From Monosporascus cannonballus (lineage: Eukaryota; Ascomycota; Sordariomycetes; Xylariales), in assembly GCA_004154925.1 (NCBI GenBank), contig QJNS01000140.1, forward strand, positions 62,001 through 126,000: 64,000 bases of DNA. The letters are read 5' to 3'. The position numbers and the translations under genes were made by a program. Shown in pieces: positions 1 through 9,500 of this stretch. The notes beneath the pieces were generated by a model. That model was not told the origin of the DNA. It saw only the letters and a program-made list of their open reading frames with translations, and ran no database searches. Numbering within the stretch: the first letter of the stretch is position 1; the number at the start of each line of letters is the position of its first letter.

Positions 1-864
1 TCGTGTATCGTCTGGTGGTAGAGGATGATGCGGGGAAGCGGGTGGGTCGCTCCCGATGCCATCGCGGCCTTGGAAGCCTCGCCCTGCGAGCGACCGACTC
101 AGGCGCTGGTGGAGACCGTCTCGAGTGGTGATGAAGCCGTTCCGGGAGCTTCCAGTTAACGTAGGTGCAATGGAGTCTTGGAATGATATGGGGTTGCGCC
201 TTGATCCGGTTGAGTACTTGCTGTAAGTAGCAGCCACCACAGCCACATGCGTCACCCCTGACTTCGACTTCAACAGGAAGGTGGAAAGGCATTCGGAGCT
301 ACCCGGTAATGATAATTGTCAGAATTAAAGGATAAGGTTTCCTCATAAAATCAATACTAATCCAAAGCTACCTTCTTCCTCTCCGGGCGACTCCGGTTCT
401 CCGTAACTGCACGATGCCGCTTCGTTCTCGCGGCCGGGGCGAAACGGACCCGGATTGTTCAATGCCGTGTTCATTGCGATGAATATATAAAGTCCAAAAT
501 TATTGCACCCAGATTTTCAGAGTACCAACGGTTACGACTTATGGTTGCAGTTTTTTTAGTGGACATGATATTAACGGCATAAAATCAAGCTGGGAGGCGA
601 ACAAGCCCTTTTTGAACAACGTGCCCTCGGACTCTCTGTCTTATATCAGACTCATGGCAAGCCGCCGGGACGTAGTATTGAGTACTGAAATATAGTGTTA
701 GGCAAATATCAATTGCATGTCCATCACCGCTGAAGCCGTCAATGCGAGGCCGGAGTTCCCTATGTGCCCAAACGCCGAATACAAGCAAGCCAGCAACTCC
801 CCTTTCCCCACCCATGATGCAAGAAGGTCAAAAGATAACAGACTGCGGCGTCCTCTTTTCGAAA
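1..864. other. gene-flanking DNA at left edge, no firm gene
   Basis: G+C-balanced flank before the first confident gene. A frame open from 22 to 159 on the plus strand could be the C-terminal exon of a gene entering from the left: it reads ...VAPDAIAALEASPCERPT and ends in TAA at 157-159. It has no independent support, and a TAG at 19-21 would require a splice junction just upstream. From about 160 to 864 I see only intergenic sequence: a short AT-rich stretch around 300-360 and 480-560, and the 3' flank of the minus-strand gene ending at 865. Reading frames in 585-1192 on the minus strand and 717-1462 on the plus strand are frame shadows of that gene. Confidence 0.4.
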
Positions 865-1484
865 TTATTTCAAGCCACCAAAAGCGCGATCCAATTCGGC
901 CCCCTGATCGACGGCCATCTCGCTCACGCTTGCCGACTCCGCGATGCTCATCTCGGCAAGCTGGCCGGAGATGACGTCCTGGCCGGCGACCTCGGCCTTC
1001 TCGGCGGCTGCGGCGGGGGCGGGGCCGGATCTGCGCTCGGGCTCCAGCAGGCGGGCGTCGCTGTCTAGCCAGCCGGGGGCGACACGGCGCTTCTCGGCGA
1101 GGTCGCGCTCGCGGATGCGCTCCTCCATGCGGCGCAGCGTCGCCTCCATGTCCTCCCTCATCCGGGCGATGTGCGCCTGCAGGGCCTGGCACGAGGCGAC
1201 GATCTCGTCCGGGTGCGCGGCGTGCCCCGACGGCGAGACCACGTACTTGGGCTTCTCGTCGTCCGTCGCGCCCGTGATCCCCGTGGCGGGCGCCGGCAGC
1301 GCCGACGGCATGCTCTTGTACGTGTACGGGAGCGTGGCCGCCGTCGGGAGCGACACGAAGGGCGACACCGTCAGCGGGACCTGGGCCAGGAGCGGGTGCG
1401 TGCCTGGTGCAAGTAATGCTATGTTAGTCGTGCGTGGAATGGAGGATGCGCCGTGGAGGTAGGATGCGTACGGTCGTCGCGCAT
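865..1484 (-). CDS. small coiled-coil protein, unknown function, two exons
   Basis: Function not recognised. The open frame 865-1403 has no ATG at its upstream end, but a 68-bp intron (1404-1471, minus strand) repairs this. Its donor is GTACGC, it has a CTAAC branch point near 1426 and a CAG acceptor at 1404-1406. The first exon is only 13 nt (1472-1484, ATGCGCGACGACC). The spliced CDS is 552 nt, 183 aa, starting MRDDRTHPLLAQVPLTVSPF and ending in TAA. The middle third (HPDEIVASCQALQAHIARMR, then a run rich in R/E) is predicted helical and probably coiled-coil; the tail is Ala/Glu-rich. There is no signal peptide or membrane segment. It is divergent from the pICln gene starting at 1901, so the two probably share the 1485-1900 promoter. 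The intron model is inferred from consensus sites and frame restoration; the protein could be a conserved fungal hypothetical, but I cannot name it. Confidence 0.65.
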
Positions 1485-1900
1485 CGTGCGCTAGTTTTCA
1501 GGAAGCGGGGGTGAGTTTGTATTCGGAGTAGCGGCTATATCGACAAAAGAAAGGTCCTGAATATGGCACACGGCAATTGGGTTTGAGGAACAATGGAGAT
1601 GCGATGTACGAAAGTATAAGGGACGTGGGTGTTCTAATAGCACCGTGAGGTGGTGTAGTTAGTGTACCTCTGACGTATCTGGGTACCTATAAGATAAGGT
1701 AGATAAGATAAGATAAGAGATAAGCCCCCCCCCCTACGTTAACTGTAATATCTCGAGCTACAGCAGCTGCTGTTCGTTGGGGATGGAATCTACCGATTAT
1801 CATCTCGGGCTTGTTTGCTGTCATCAAATTCAATTGATCCTCTACGAACCGCGTCTGAATCAAGCGTCTACGCAATACTCACACAGGAGATTTTGAAGGC
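1485..1900. promoter_or_regulatory. divergent promoter between coiled-coil gene and pICln gene
   Basis: This 416-bp interval separates the two oppositely oriented start codons (1484 and 1901). It holds a GATAAG cluster next to a 10-C tract (1693-1734), and otherwise no obvious TATA box or open frame of its own. The frame 1687-1875 on the minus strand is a shadow reading through the repeat. A regulatory role for both neighbours is inferred from position only. Confidence 0.5.
1693..1734 (+). promoter_or_regulatory. five GATAAG motifs followed by C10 tract
   Basis: GATAAG occurs at 1693-1698, 1702-1707, 1707-1712, 1712-1717 and 1719-1724, then ten C residues at 1725-1734. HGATAR is the known binding site of fungal GATA factors (nitrogen, siderophore and light regulators), which like paired sites. 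It could equally be a short slipped microsatellite; the uneven spacing makes neither reading certain. Confidence 0.45.
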
Positions 1901-2928
1901 ATGTTGCCTACGGTTATTAAGAGTTGCCCGTCAGCAGACAATGACTTCGAGCCATTGAGCGAGTATCAAGCTCGGACGCCCGAGACCTTCTTCGAAGGCA
2001 AACCCATTCTCTACTACCACGATAACAAAGTCAAAGCCTGGGTATCGAACGAACAATTCAAGCGCCTTTACTTCTTCTCAGACGCCGCCGAGGGTGACAT
2101 TAATTCCGCCAGCCCGAGCCCTCCCGAATCCTATGCCCTCGAGAACAATGGCGGCAAGCACTTGCGAGAGGGTATAGTTGAGGTGTTTGTCGCGTCCAAG
2201 TATGTCGGACTTCTCGCCATCGAACCCTCTGTAGGAAGCTTAGCAGACATGCTGACTTCTCCAGCAAATTAACCTTATTTTCTCACAAGAGCGGGACGGG
2301 CATCGAGATCCCCTACCCAGCCATCACCCTTCACGCCGTCAAGAATTTCCGCCATTTAGAGAAGCCCGAGGATGATGCTTTCAAGTTCCTCGGGGTCTAC
2401 ATGCAATTGGAATTCTCCGATTCGAATACCGACGACGACGAAACGTTCGACCCCATTGAGCTCACCCTTATCCCGTATAAGGACGCCTCCCAAGATCCGT
2501 CCTCTACGGAAGGCCCTACCCCTGACCCCCTAAATAGGGAAAGGGCAAATGCACTATTCAACCAAATCTCAGCATGCTCAAACCTAAATCCCGACCCCCG
2601 CGACGAGGAAGAGGAGGAAGAGGCCGAGGCTGATAGGATAATATTCGAAGGAGAGCATGAGACGCTCGAGGGCTTTACAGGTGTCCTACGCGGTGATACA
2701 AGCGGTGGCCTTCCGCCTCCGATGCCAGGTAGCTCCGGTTGGATCACGGCTGATAATGTCCAAGAGTACTTCGACGCCGATGGCAACTGGATTGGAGGAG
2801 ACGGCGCCGGTGGCGACTTAGGAGAGGGCGCTGGCCGCGTCCGCACTCGTGATGATGACGGTGTAAATGGAGCGGACGGGCACGACGACGAAGAGGACAA
2901 GGAGTCCAAGCGTCCGCGGACCGAATAA
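1901..2928 (+). CDS. pICln-like methylosome subunit (Voldacs/PH-fold), two exons
   Basis: Homologues of this family (pICln/CLNS1A) bind Sm proteins and the PRMT5 methylosome to chaperone snRNP assembly in the cytoplasm. Exons are 1901-2199 and 2265-2928; the intron 2200-2264 (65 bp) has donor GTATGT, branch CTGAC at about 2252 and acceptor CCAG. The joined CDS is 963 nt, 320 aa. Splicing joins ...VEVFVASN to KLTLFSHKSGTGIEIPYPA, rebuilding the family's beta-strand core with the conserved 'I.YP.I.LHAV' block (about residues 112-122). FFEGKPILYYH (about residues 30-40) is the typical N-terminal strand. Two acidic patches follow: DEEEEEEAEAD mid-protein, and an Asp/Gly-rich tail ending ESKRPRTE. 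Unspliced, the frame stops at 2272, so the intron is needed. It is somewhat longer than animal pICln (about 237 aa) because of the disordered linkers, as is usual in filamentous fungi. It is divergent from the gene at 865-1484. Confidence 0.87.
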
Positions 2929-3658
2929 ATATCGTCGTTGCACGCCGTAGGCTCATGGAACGCTTGACAGACGTTCTCATCTTTCTTCACGATTTCCGGA
3001 CAGCGGTGTTGCCTCCATAATTAGAACTTGCACACTCAGGAGGCGGTGTGTATCTATGTTGTGGTTGTAGAAAACGTTATTGATGGTGCAGACAGTCCCG
3101 GCAATCTCGGATCGGCTTGGCTCACCGGGACGAGCCGACTATCGGTGCGTACCCCATTCGGATTCTTGACTATTTACTCCCTTCCCATGATGCTAATACA
3201 GTCACAGTCACAACTCCAAAGGAAGGGCTACGTGTTAAATAGATATACCAAACCGGGACCACGAGGAACTGATTAGCCGCCTTGTTAGAGCGGCAAGTCG
3301 TTGGCCAAAGATAGAATTCGTTGCCCGCTCTACTGTGGCTAGGACGACCTGGGACATCCGCGAAATGTTCTCCGCAGTTCAGCGGCAAGGGGTATCCTCC
3401 CATTTCGGATTGAAACCGAAGTTGGCTAACCGAGATCTCCGCCACGGCAGGGGTCTCGTCAAAGCAAGCTAATCGCGATTCATTCCTCTTGGCACTTTAT
3501 CAGCGGTCGACTATTGATCTCTATGAACTAGAGCTAGTACCTCCTTTTACTTCGTCATAAGTACTTGACTAAAATTTAATCAAGTGGCTTTTCTCTGCAC
3601 GGCTTCCTTCTGTTAAAACGCTGCAAGTCCCGAGAATGTCCCTCCAGGAACGAAACGG
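2929..3658. other. intergenic region between pICln and regulator genes
   Basis: About 730 bp with no gene I can support. Short frames at 3028-3276 (plus) and 3170-3445 (minus) overlap, have no recognisable motif and no flanking splice logic, so I treat them as chance. The right end (about 3470-3658) should carry the promoter and 5' leader of the regulator. Confidence 0.5.
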
Positions 3659-5798
3659 ATGGAGGATCCCAAACACTCACAGACCAAGTCCACGCTAGTG
3701 GCGGCGTCATATACAAAACGTGCCTACAGGCCTAAAGTCAAAACCGGCTGTATAACTTGGTGAGGATAGGCCTATAGCCCCTAATTGCCCACCTGACAGT
3801 AGCACTGACTCGGTGACCAGCAAGTGAGTGGCTTCATTATGAGGAGAAGGTGTCTACTCAGGAAAGGGCTTTATATAACACCTAATTTTTCAATATAGGA
3901 TACGGAGGATAAAATGTGACGAGAAGAAACCGGCCTGTGTCCGGTGCACTTCGACGGGCCGGAGATGCGATGGCTATGACGGCCCCGTTGTCCACCCAAA
4001 TCCCACTCCACGGGCTAAGGCAGTGGACGCACTAGGCCCAACGGTGCGTATTCTCCGATCGATCACTGCCGACATCGTAGGAACGCAGGCGGAACGGTGG
4101 TACTTCCACCGGTTCCGCAGCGCCGCGGCAGGGGGCTTCGCCCTGCACACCACGAACCTCGGTTCGTTCTGGAACATCCTAGTACCACAGGTCGCTCACC
4201 ACGACGAGGCCGTGAAGCACGCCGCCGTGGCGCTGGGGTCGGCGTTCCACATGCACGACCGCCGCCTCGAGGAGGGCGACGCCCAGCGCCTGGAGGTGTT
4301 CGTCATCACGCAGTACAACAAGGCGATCCGGTCGCTACAGCGGCACGTAGAGTCGGCCTCGCCCGAGTGCACCGAGATCACGCTCCTCTGCTGCCTCATG
4401 TTCACCTTCCTCGAGGCCGTGCGCTCCCGCAGCGACGCCGCGCTCGTGCACTTCGCGCACGGCCGCCGCATCCTCGACACGCTGCTGCCCTCCGCGTCTA
4501 GTTACTTGTGCGACCCGCTATCCTTCGGAGACGCGGCACGCGAGCGCGAGCAGCTGAGGCAGAGGGAGTGCAGGCCCATCGCGCGCCACATCTCCGAGGC
4601 CGAGTGGCGCCAGCTGCTCGCCTTCTTCGCCGAGCTCGAGTTCATGAGCTATATGCACAGCGCCGGCGACCGGCTCGGAAATCTAGGAGGTCCACCTCCA
4701 CTACCCAGCAGCAGCAGCAGCCACCGCGCGACGACGATGGCGCCAGCAGCGGGGGGGTCAGATCCTGACCCAGACTCATCCACCGCGGCGTGGTGGCAGT
4801 ATTCCCCTGAGGCGGCGCTTGCCTTCGACGACGAATACGAGGACGAGGACGAGGACTACGGGACGCTCGACGAGTGCCACCACGAGTTTTTTGCGTGGGG
4901 CTCCCGCGTCTTCGCGCGCGTTATCGAGACGCTCCCGCACAAGGGCGACGCGGCGTTCTGAGCGGACGCCGATCAGCGCCGCCTGCACGCCGCCCTCGTC
5001 GAGCGCGGCCGCCGCGTCCTGCGGTCCATGGACCGGCTCGATGTCGCCGGGGGTGGCCGGGGGTCCTCGGCCTCCGCCGCTTCCAGCGCCGAGGAGCGTG
5101 GAGGCGGCGGCGGCGGCGGGGCCAGGCACGTCCGGGCCGAGCGGATCTCCCTGCTCGGCGACCGCCTGCACGGGCGCGGCACGTTCTTCATCCTCGTCTG
5201 CATGCCGCACAACTACACGCGCGGCCAGGTAATGGCGCGGTTCGAGGCCACGTTCCGTGAGTTCATGGACATGAGCGAGGAGCTTGCGGGGCTCCTCCTC
5301 GACTCCTCCTCGTCGGGCTCGGGCACGGGCCCGGCGGAATACAACAAGAGACAGCACCTCTCCTCCGCCGCCGCGGCGCGGAAGGTGAAGAAGGAGGAGG
5401 AGGAGGGGCTCGGGCTCCCCGCCATCACCTTCGACAACGGCGTGCTCATCGCCCTGCACGTCGTGCTCTACGGCACGGCCAGCCGCGACCTCAGGCGCCG
5501 CGCCATGCGCGTCCTGAGGCGTCTCGGCAACCGCCGCGAGGGCATGTACGACGCCGCCGCCATCCTGCGCGTGTTTGCCGGCATCGGCGCCAGGGGCGAG
5601 GACGGCTGGGACGACGAGGAGGACCCGCTGCTCGACGAGCTCGTCGGGCCCTCCCTCACCGGCGTCGGCGGGCTGCCGGGCCTGGAGAGGCGGTTGGCCG
5701 CGGCGAAGCTTGCTGGCGGGAAGGGGACGCGGGGGTACGGGACGAGCGAGGTTAATGGAGATGACGGGACGGGGATGAGTAGGGATACGGCGATTTAA
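3659..5798 (+). pseudogene. Zn2Cys6 fungal transcription factor, split by one in-frame TGA
   Basis: Nuclear DNA-binding regulator of the Zn(II)2Cys6 class with a fungal-specific effector region. Best model: exons 3659-3759, 3821-3823 (3 nt) and 3899-5798, total 2004 nt. Start is ATG GAG GAT CCC. The zinc cluster reads TGCITCKIRRIKCDEKKPAC onward, with Cys31, 34, 41, 48, 51 and 58, an exact CX2CX6CX6CX2CX6C. A helical effector region follows (about residues 90-230: NLGSFWNILVPQVAHHDEAV, LLCCLMFTFLEAVRS), then low-complexity acidic and Ser/Gly linkers. TGA at 4959-4961 (codon 389) cuts the frame, but the same frame runs on without a stop to TAA at 5796-5798. It still looks family-like there (FDNGVLIALHVVLYG, RREGMYDAAAILR). 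So the gene is either newly inactivated, makes a 388-aa truncated protein, or the base is a sequencing or RIP change (CGA to TGA). It lies only 370 bp from the transposon block. Target genes cannot be inferred. Confidence 0.75.
3821..3823 (+). other. putative 3-nt micro-exon (CAA) in the zinc-cluster codons
   Basis: The three bases CAA are preceded by an acceptor (GACCAG ending 3820) and followed by a consensus donor (GTGAGT from 3824). With introns 3760-3820 (61 bp, donor GTGAGG, CTGAC branch) and 3824-3898 (75 bp, acceptor ATATAG), the codons become TG|C AA|G. This supplies Cys34 and Lys35 of the zinc cluster. Skipping it joins TG to G, giving Trp and losing the second cysteine. Supported by sites and motif only. 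Confidence 0.6.
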
Positions 5799-6164
5799 GG
5801 CAGGCTGGTTTTCTGTGCGTCGTGTTGATTCCGCTTATAGATAACAGGTGGTCACATTAGTAGTGCGTGGAGTTAAGAACTGGCTGGATTTATTTCGCTA
5901 TCAGGAGAATTTCCGGGCCTTAGAGAATACAAGATGATAGGCTTTATACGCTAAAATACCGGAATGTATTAAACCTTGGAAAACCCCATTCTACAGCTAA
6001 CGTAGCTGCCTGCCCGGTGGCGTTTTCGTGCTGTCGGCTTCAATCAAGTATAACCTTGTAGCCTAGAATAATTAGTGGTATAAGGCCGCTTAAGATTAAA
6101 TAACGGGATGCAACATAAACTGGATAAAAAAGGGAAAGTTAAGTTTGATACCTACGACAGAAAC
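5799..6164. other. transition from genic DNA to AT-rich repeat block
   Basis: This 366-bp stretch has no gene. Base composition slides from G+C-balanced to AT-rich across it, and scattered TTAAG/TATAA clusters appear after about 6,040. It ends at the GAAAC duplication flanking the first LTR. Confidence 0.6.
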
Positions 6165-6326
6165 TGTCAGCTAGCAGGGGGTGCTCTAGCACCCCATATA
6201 CGGAAGATTCCCTCCGATCGGAACATATATGTTCCGGGACTAGATCACCTTAAAGTGCAATGCGCGTTCTAGAGCACCTGCAACTAGTTATCAATACAGA
6301 CACAACTGATGTCCCTTATATCTGAC
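6165..6326 (+). repeat. solo copia LTR, subfamily A (TSD GAAAC)
   Basis: 162 bp, TGTCAGCTAGC...ATCTGACA, flanked by GAAAC on both sides (6160-6164 and 6327-6331), so a clean solo LTR left by LTR-LTR recombination. It carries the palindromes GGGGTGCTCTAGCACCCC (6177-6194) and CGGAACATATATGTTCCG (6219-6236). It is barely affected by RIP compared with the DNA to its right. The same LTR, inverted, ends element M1 (11832-11996 and 17177-17341). Confidence 0.9.
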
Positions 6327-6368
6327 AGAAACCACCTGCCCTTTTTCAAGCAGTGAAATGGAGGTAGT

Positions 6369-6531
6369 TGTCAGCTAGCCAGGGTGTGCTATAGCATACC
6401 AAATACGGAAAGGTCACCTTCTGAACGGAGTATATATATTCCGTTCCTAAGCTACACTAAAGTTGTACGCGTTGCAAAAGCGTACGCAATTAGCTGAATA
6501 CAACAATAACTAATATCCCCTATATTTAATA
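6369..6531 (+). repeat. C1 5' LTR (copia subfamily B)
   Basis: 163 bp. Begins TGTCAGCTAGCCAGGG and ends ATTTAATA, the RIP-altered form of ATCTGACA. Holds hairpin GGTGTGCTATAGCATACC (6383-6400) and CGGAGTATATATATTCCG (6426-6443). Confidence 0.88.
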
Positions 6532-9500
6532 ATTAAAAATCTTATTTTATTTAATTTATATATATATTTATTAATTAATTATTATTAAAACGATATAGGC
6601 TATATATTAATAATAATTATTAATATATTTCAATATTAAAAATAATAACTATATTATTAATATCTTTAATTATTTATAAGGGATTTAAGAACTGGGACCG
6701 CTTTAAAAGCAAATTCCAGTTTAAAGCATACGCGTTTAATATTTGGGACTTTATTAACCTTAATTAGTTATTTTCGTAACCTGTTAAATTAATAAAATCC
6801 GACATAATTTTTTTTAAAAAACGAAATCGCTATATAATGTACTTTAACACCTTATTATCGTTTTTATTATCCGGAGGAATTACCGAAAAAATTAATCTTA
6901 CGGAATATTTAATAAATACCTTTGAAATACCGACCGAAAGCAAATAAACCTATAATTAGAATTTTGTAATATATATTTTCAAAAATCGAAAATACGATAT
7001 TTTCTATAAAAACGTTAACGATTTAACGAAATAAATTTTAAAATTAATATCTTTAGCAATTAAGAAAATAAATTTTTTTCCTAGAAAAAACGTACGGAAA
7101 TAATATGTTAAGCTGGCCGAATTAGGCAAGATATATAATAATAAGCTTTTAATTAATATTTCACGAAAATATCGTAAAATATTAAAGTAAATATCGAAAT
7201 TTAAACAAAAATTAAACGAATAAATCGTAAGATAATAAAAGATTATGGCCTTAAAATAATAATATAATATTCCAAAAACGAAAACGATAATTATATAATT
7301 TAATAACCTATATATAATATTAGCCTTTATAATTAGAATATAAATTATTATTTTTTAGATAATAAAAAAGCCGAAATTAATAACGGTATAATTAATTTTT
7401 AAAAAATAATAATAAATTTTTTGGATTATTAAATTATAATTTTTTTGTTAATATCGTAAAATATTAAAACAATATTTTTAATTTTTTTTTTAAAATTCCG
7501 GTAAATTTATTTATTTAAGATAATTTTAATTAAGAAAAAAAATTAAACTTATTAATTTTTAACCGTAAAGGAAAATTCCGGTATTAAAATAAAAACGAAA
7601 TATTAATAAGAAAAACGTAATAAATTGGATATTTACAGTACCCGTTATAAAATCTATTTAAATGTTTATTATATTTTACTTTAATATTTTTATGTATTTT
7701 TTAATAAGATTTTAACGTATTTTTATTTTAATAACGAAATAATAAAATTAATTTATTAACGATTTATCTTTAATTAATCCCTAAAGGAAAAAATCGAACG
7801 GTTATCGAAAGATATAAAGAAATTAATTCCTTAGAAAACGGAATAACTTTTAAAAAATAAAACGGGTATTAACGTATTTTTTAATTAATTACGCGGGTAA
7901 TATAATAAACGTTTTGTTTTATTTTTTAAAGAATTTTTTATTTTAAATTTTAAATTAATAATATATATTTTTAACGCAATTAATAAAATTCTTAATTATA
8001 AATTTATTATATAAAATAATAAAATATATGTAAATAATAATTTTGTTTTAATGAATAATTACGGAAAAATAAATATATTATTTTAAAACCTTAATAATAT
8101 AAAGGTATTATATTTATATAATATTATTTATTACAATATTTTGCGTATAATTTGATATTATTCCGATAATTCCCAAAAAATATTAATAAAATAATAAAAA
8201 GATTAATAATTATATTCGAAATAAATATAATTAAGTTATTATTATGCTAATAAATAAATTTAATTAATTTATTTTTAAGAATATCGATATAATAGTTTTT
8301 AACGTAATATTTATAACCTATAAACAAAATATTAACTTAAAAATTACAAAATTATTATATATTAGCAATAAAACCATATAATATTTATATTTAAATTATC
8401 CAGGTTTTAAAATAATTATTTAGTTTCCGTCTTATATAAAGGGGGTACGATTAAAAAACTTTATAATAGTCGAATATTAAATTTGCGGCAAAGTAAAAGT
8501 TAAAAAATAAATACATCGTATATTAAAAAAGAAAACCTTTTAATTAAGTTAAAAATAATTATTAATTTTACGGATTTCGAAAAAAATCCGGGAAAATATA
8601 AATACGTAATATTTGTTACCGATAAATATTTAAGTTATATTTAAGATATTTACTTTAAAAACTAAAAACAAAATACCTTAATTAATATATTCCAATATTT
8701 TTTTAAAAATATTTTTAAAAATTAAGATAAAATCTTTTTATAAATAATTAAATACGATAATAAAACCTTCAAAAATTATTTATTTCGAAATATATTATAA
8801 TTACTTTTTTTAGTATTAAATTAAAATTTTTAATATTTTATATTTAAAATTAAAATGGAAATATAAAATATTTAAGAAATATAATTAAAAAAATAACCGT
8901 AATACGAAATAACGTTAAATTATTTTTATTTTTAATTATATATATATTTAAAATAATAATATATTTATATAATTATATTTTTAAATATTGATTTTTTGGC
9001 AAAGCCTATATAAAATTTATTATACTTACTTAACATATAATAATAATATTACGATATTTAATCGTAAATCTTAATAAGTTTATTTACGAACTTACGGTTA
9101 TATAATTTATATTATAACGAAAACCGTTATAAAAAAACTAAAAATTTTAAAAATTAAATTTAAAAGCTTAAATCGGTTATTTTATCGGTTATTAATTAAC
9201 GAATATTTATAAAGTTTAAAACTTTTTAACGAATAAGGTTATTATTATTCGAAATATATAATTTAATAAAAAGGTTACTTTTTTTAAAAAAAATATTAAA
9301 AATTTTAAAAACGATTTTTTTTCATATTAGCGAAAATAAGTTATAACGTATTTTTCGATAAATATTTATACTTAATTAAATTATACGTTATTTAAATTTT
9401 ATATATAAAAGAAAAATAAAAATTTAAATGGAATAATTTAATTACTGGTTAAACTGGAAAATTTAAAATAAAATAATATTAACATAAAAAACGTATAGGA

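Noticed and set aside
698..1462. Several overlapping frames on both strands, 70-172 codons
   Set aside because: Shadows of the minus-strand gene at 865-1484 in G+C-rich DNA; Arg/Ala/Pro-rich text with no motif.
2397..2990. 197-codon minus-strand frame
   Set aside because: Antisense of the acidic pICln exon; Ser/Pro runs are the mirror of GAG/GAC codons.
3170..3445. 91-codon minus-strand frame in the intergenic region
   Set aside because: No homology cue, overlaps another chance frame, and no intron or promoter context.
3760..3898. One 139-bp intron in the regulator
   Set aside because: It gives CITWIRRIKC, which lacks the second zinc cysteine and one residue; the two-intron model restores the motif exactly. 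Kept only as a possible exon-skipping isoform.
4776..5459. 227-codon minus-strand frame rich in Leu, Arg and Glu
   Set aside because: Antisense shadow of the regulator; the plus frame has the zinc cluster and family-like text.
5028..5798. Separate gene starting at ATG 5028
   Set aside because: Same frame as the regulator, separated only by one TGA, and it resembles the regulator's C-terminus, so it is not a separate gene.
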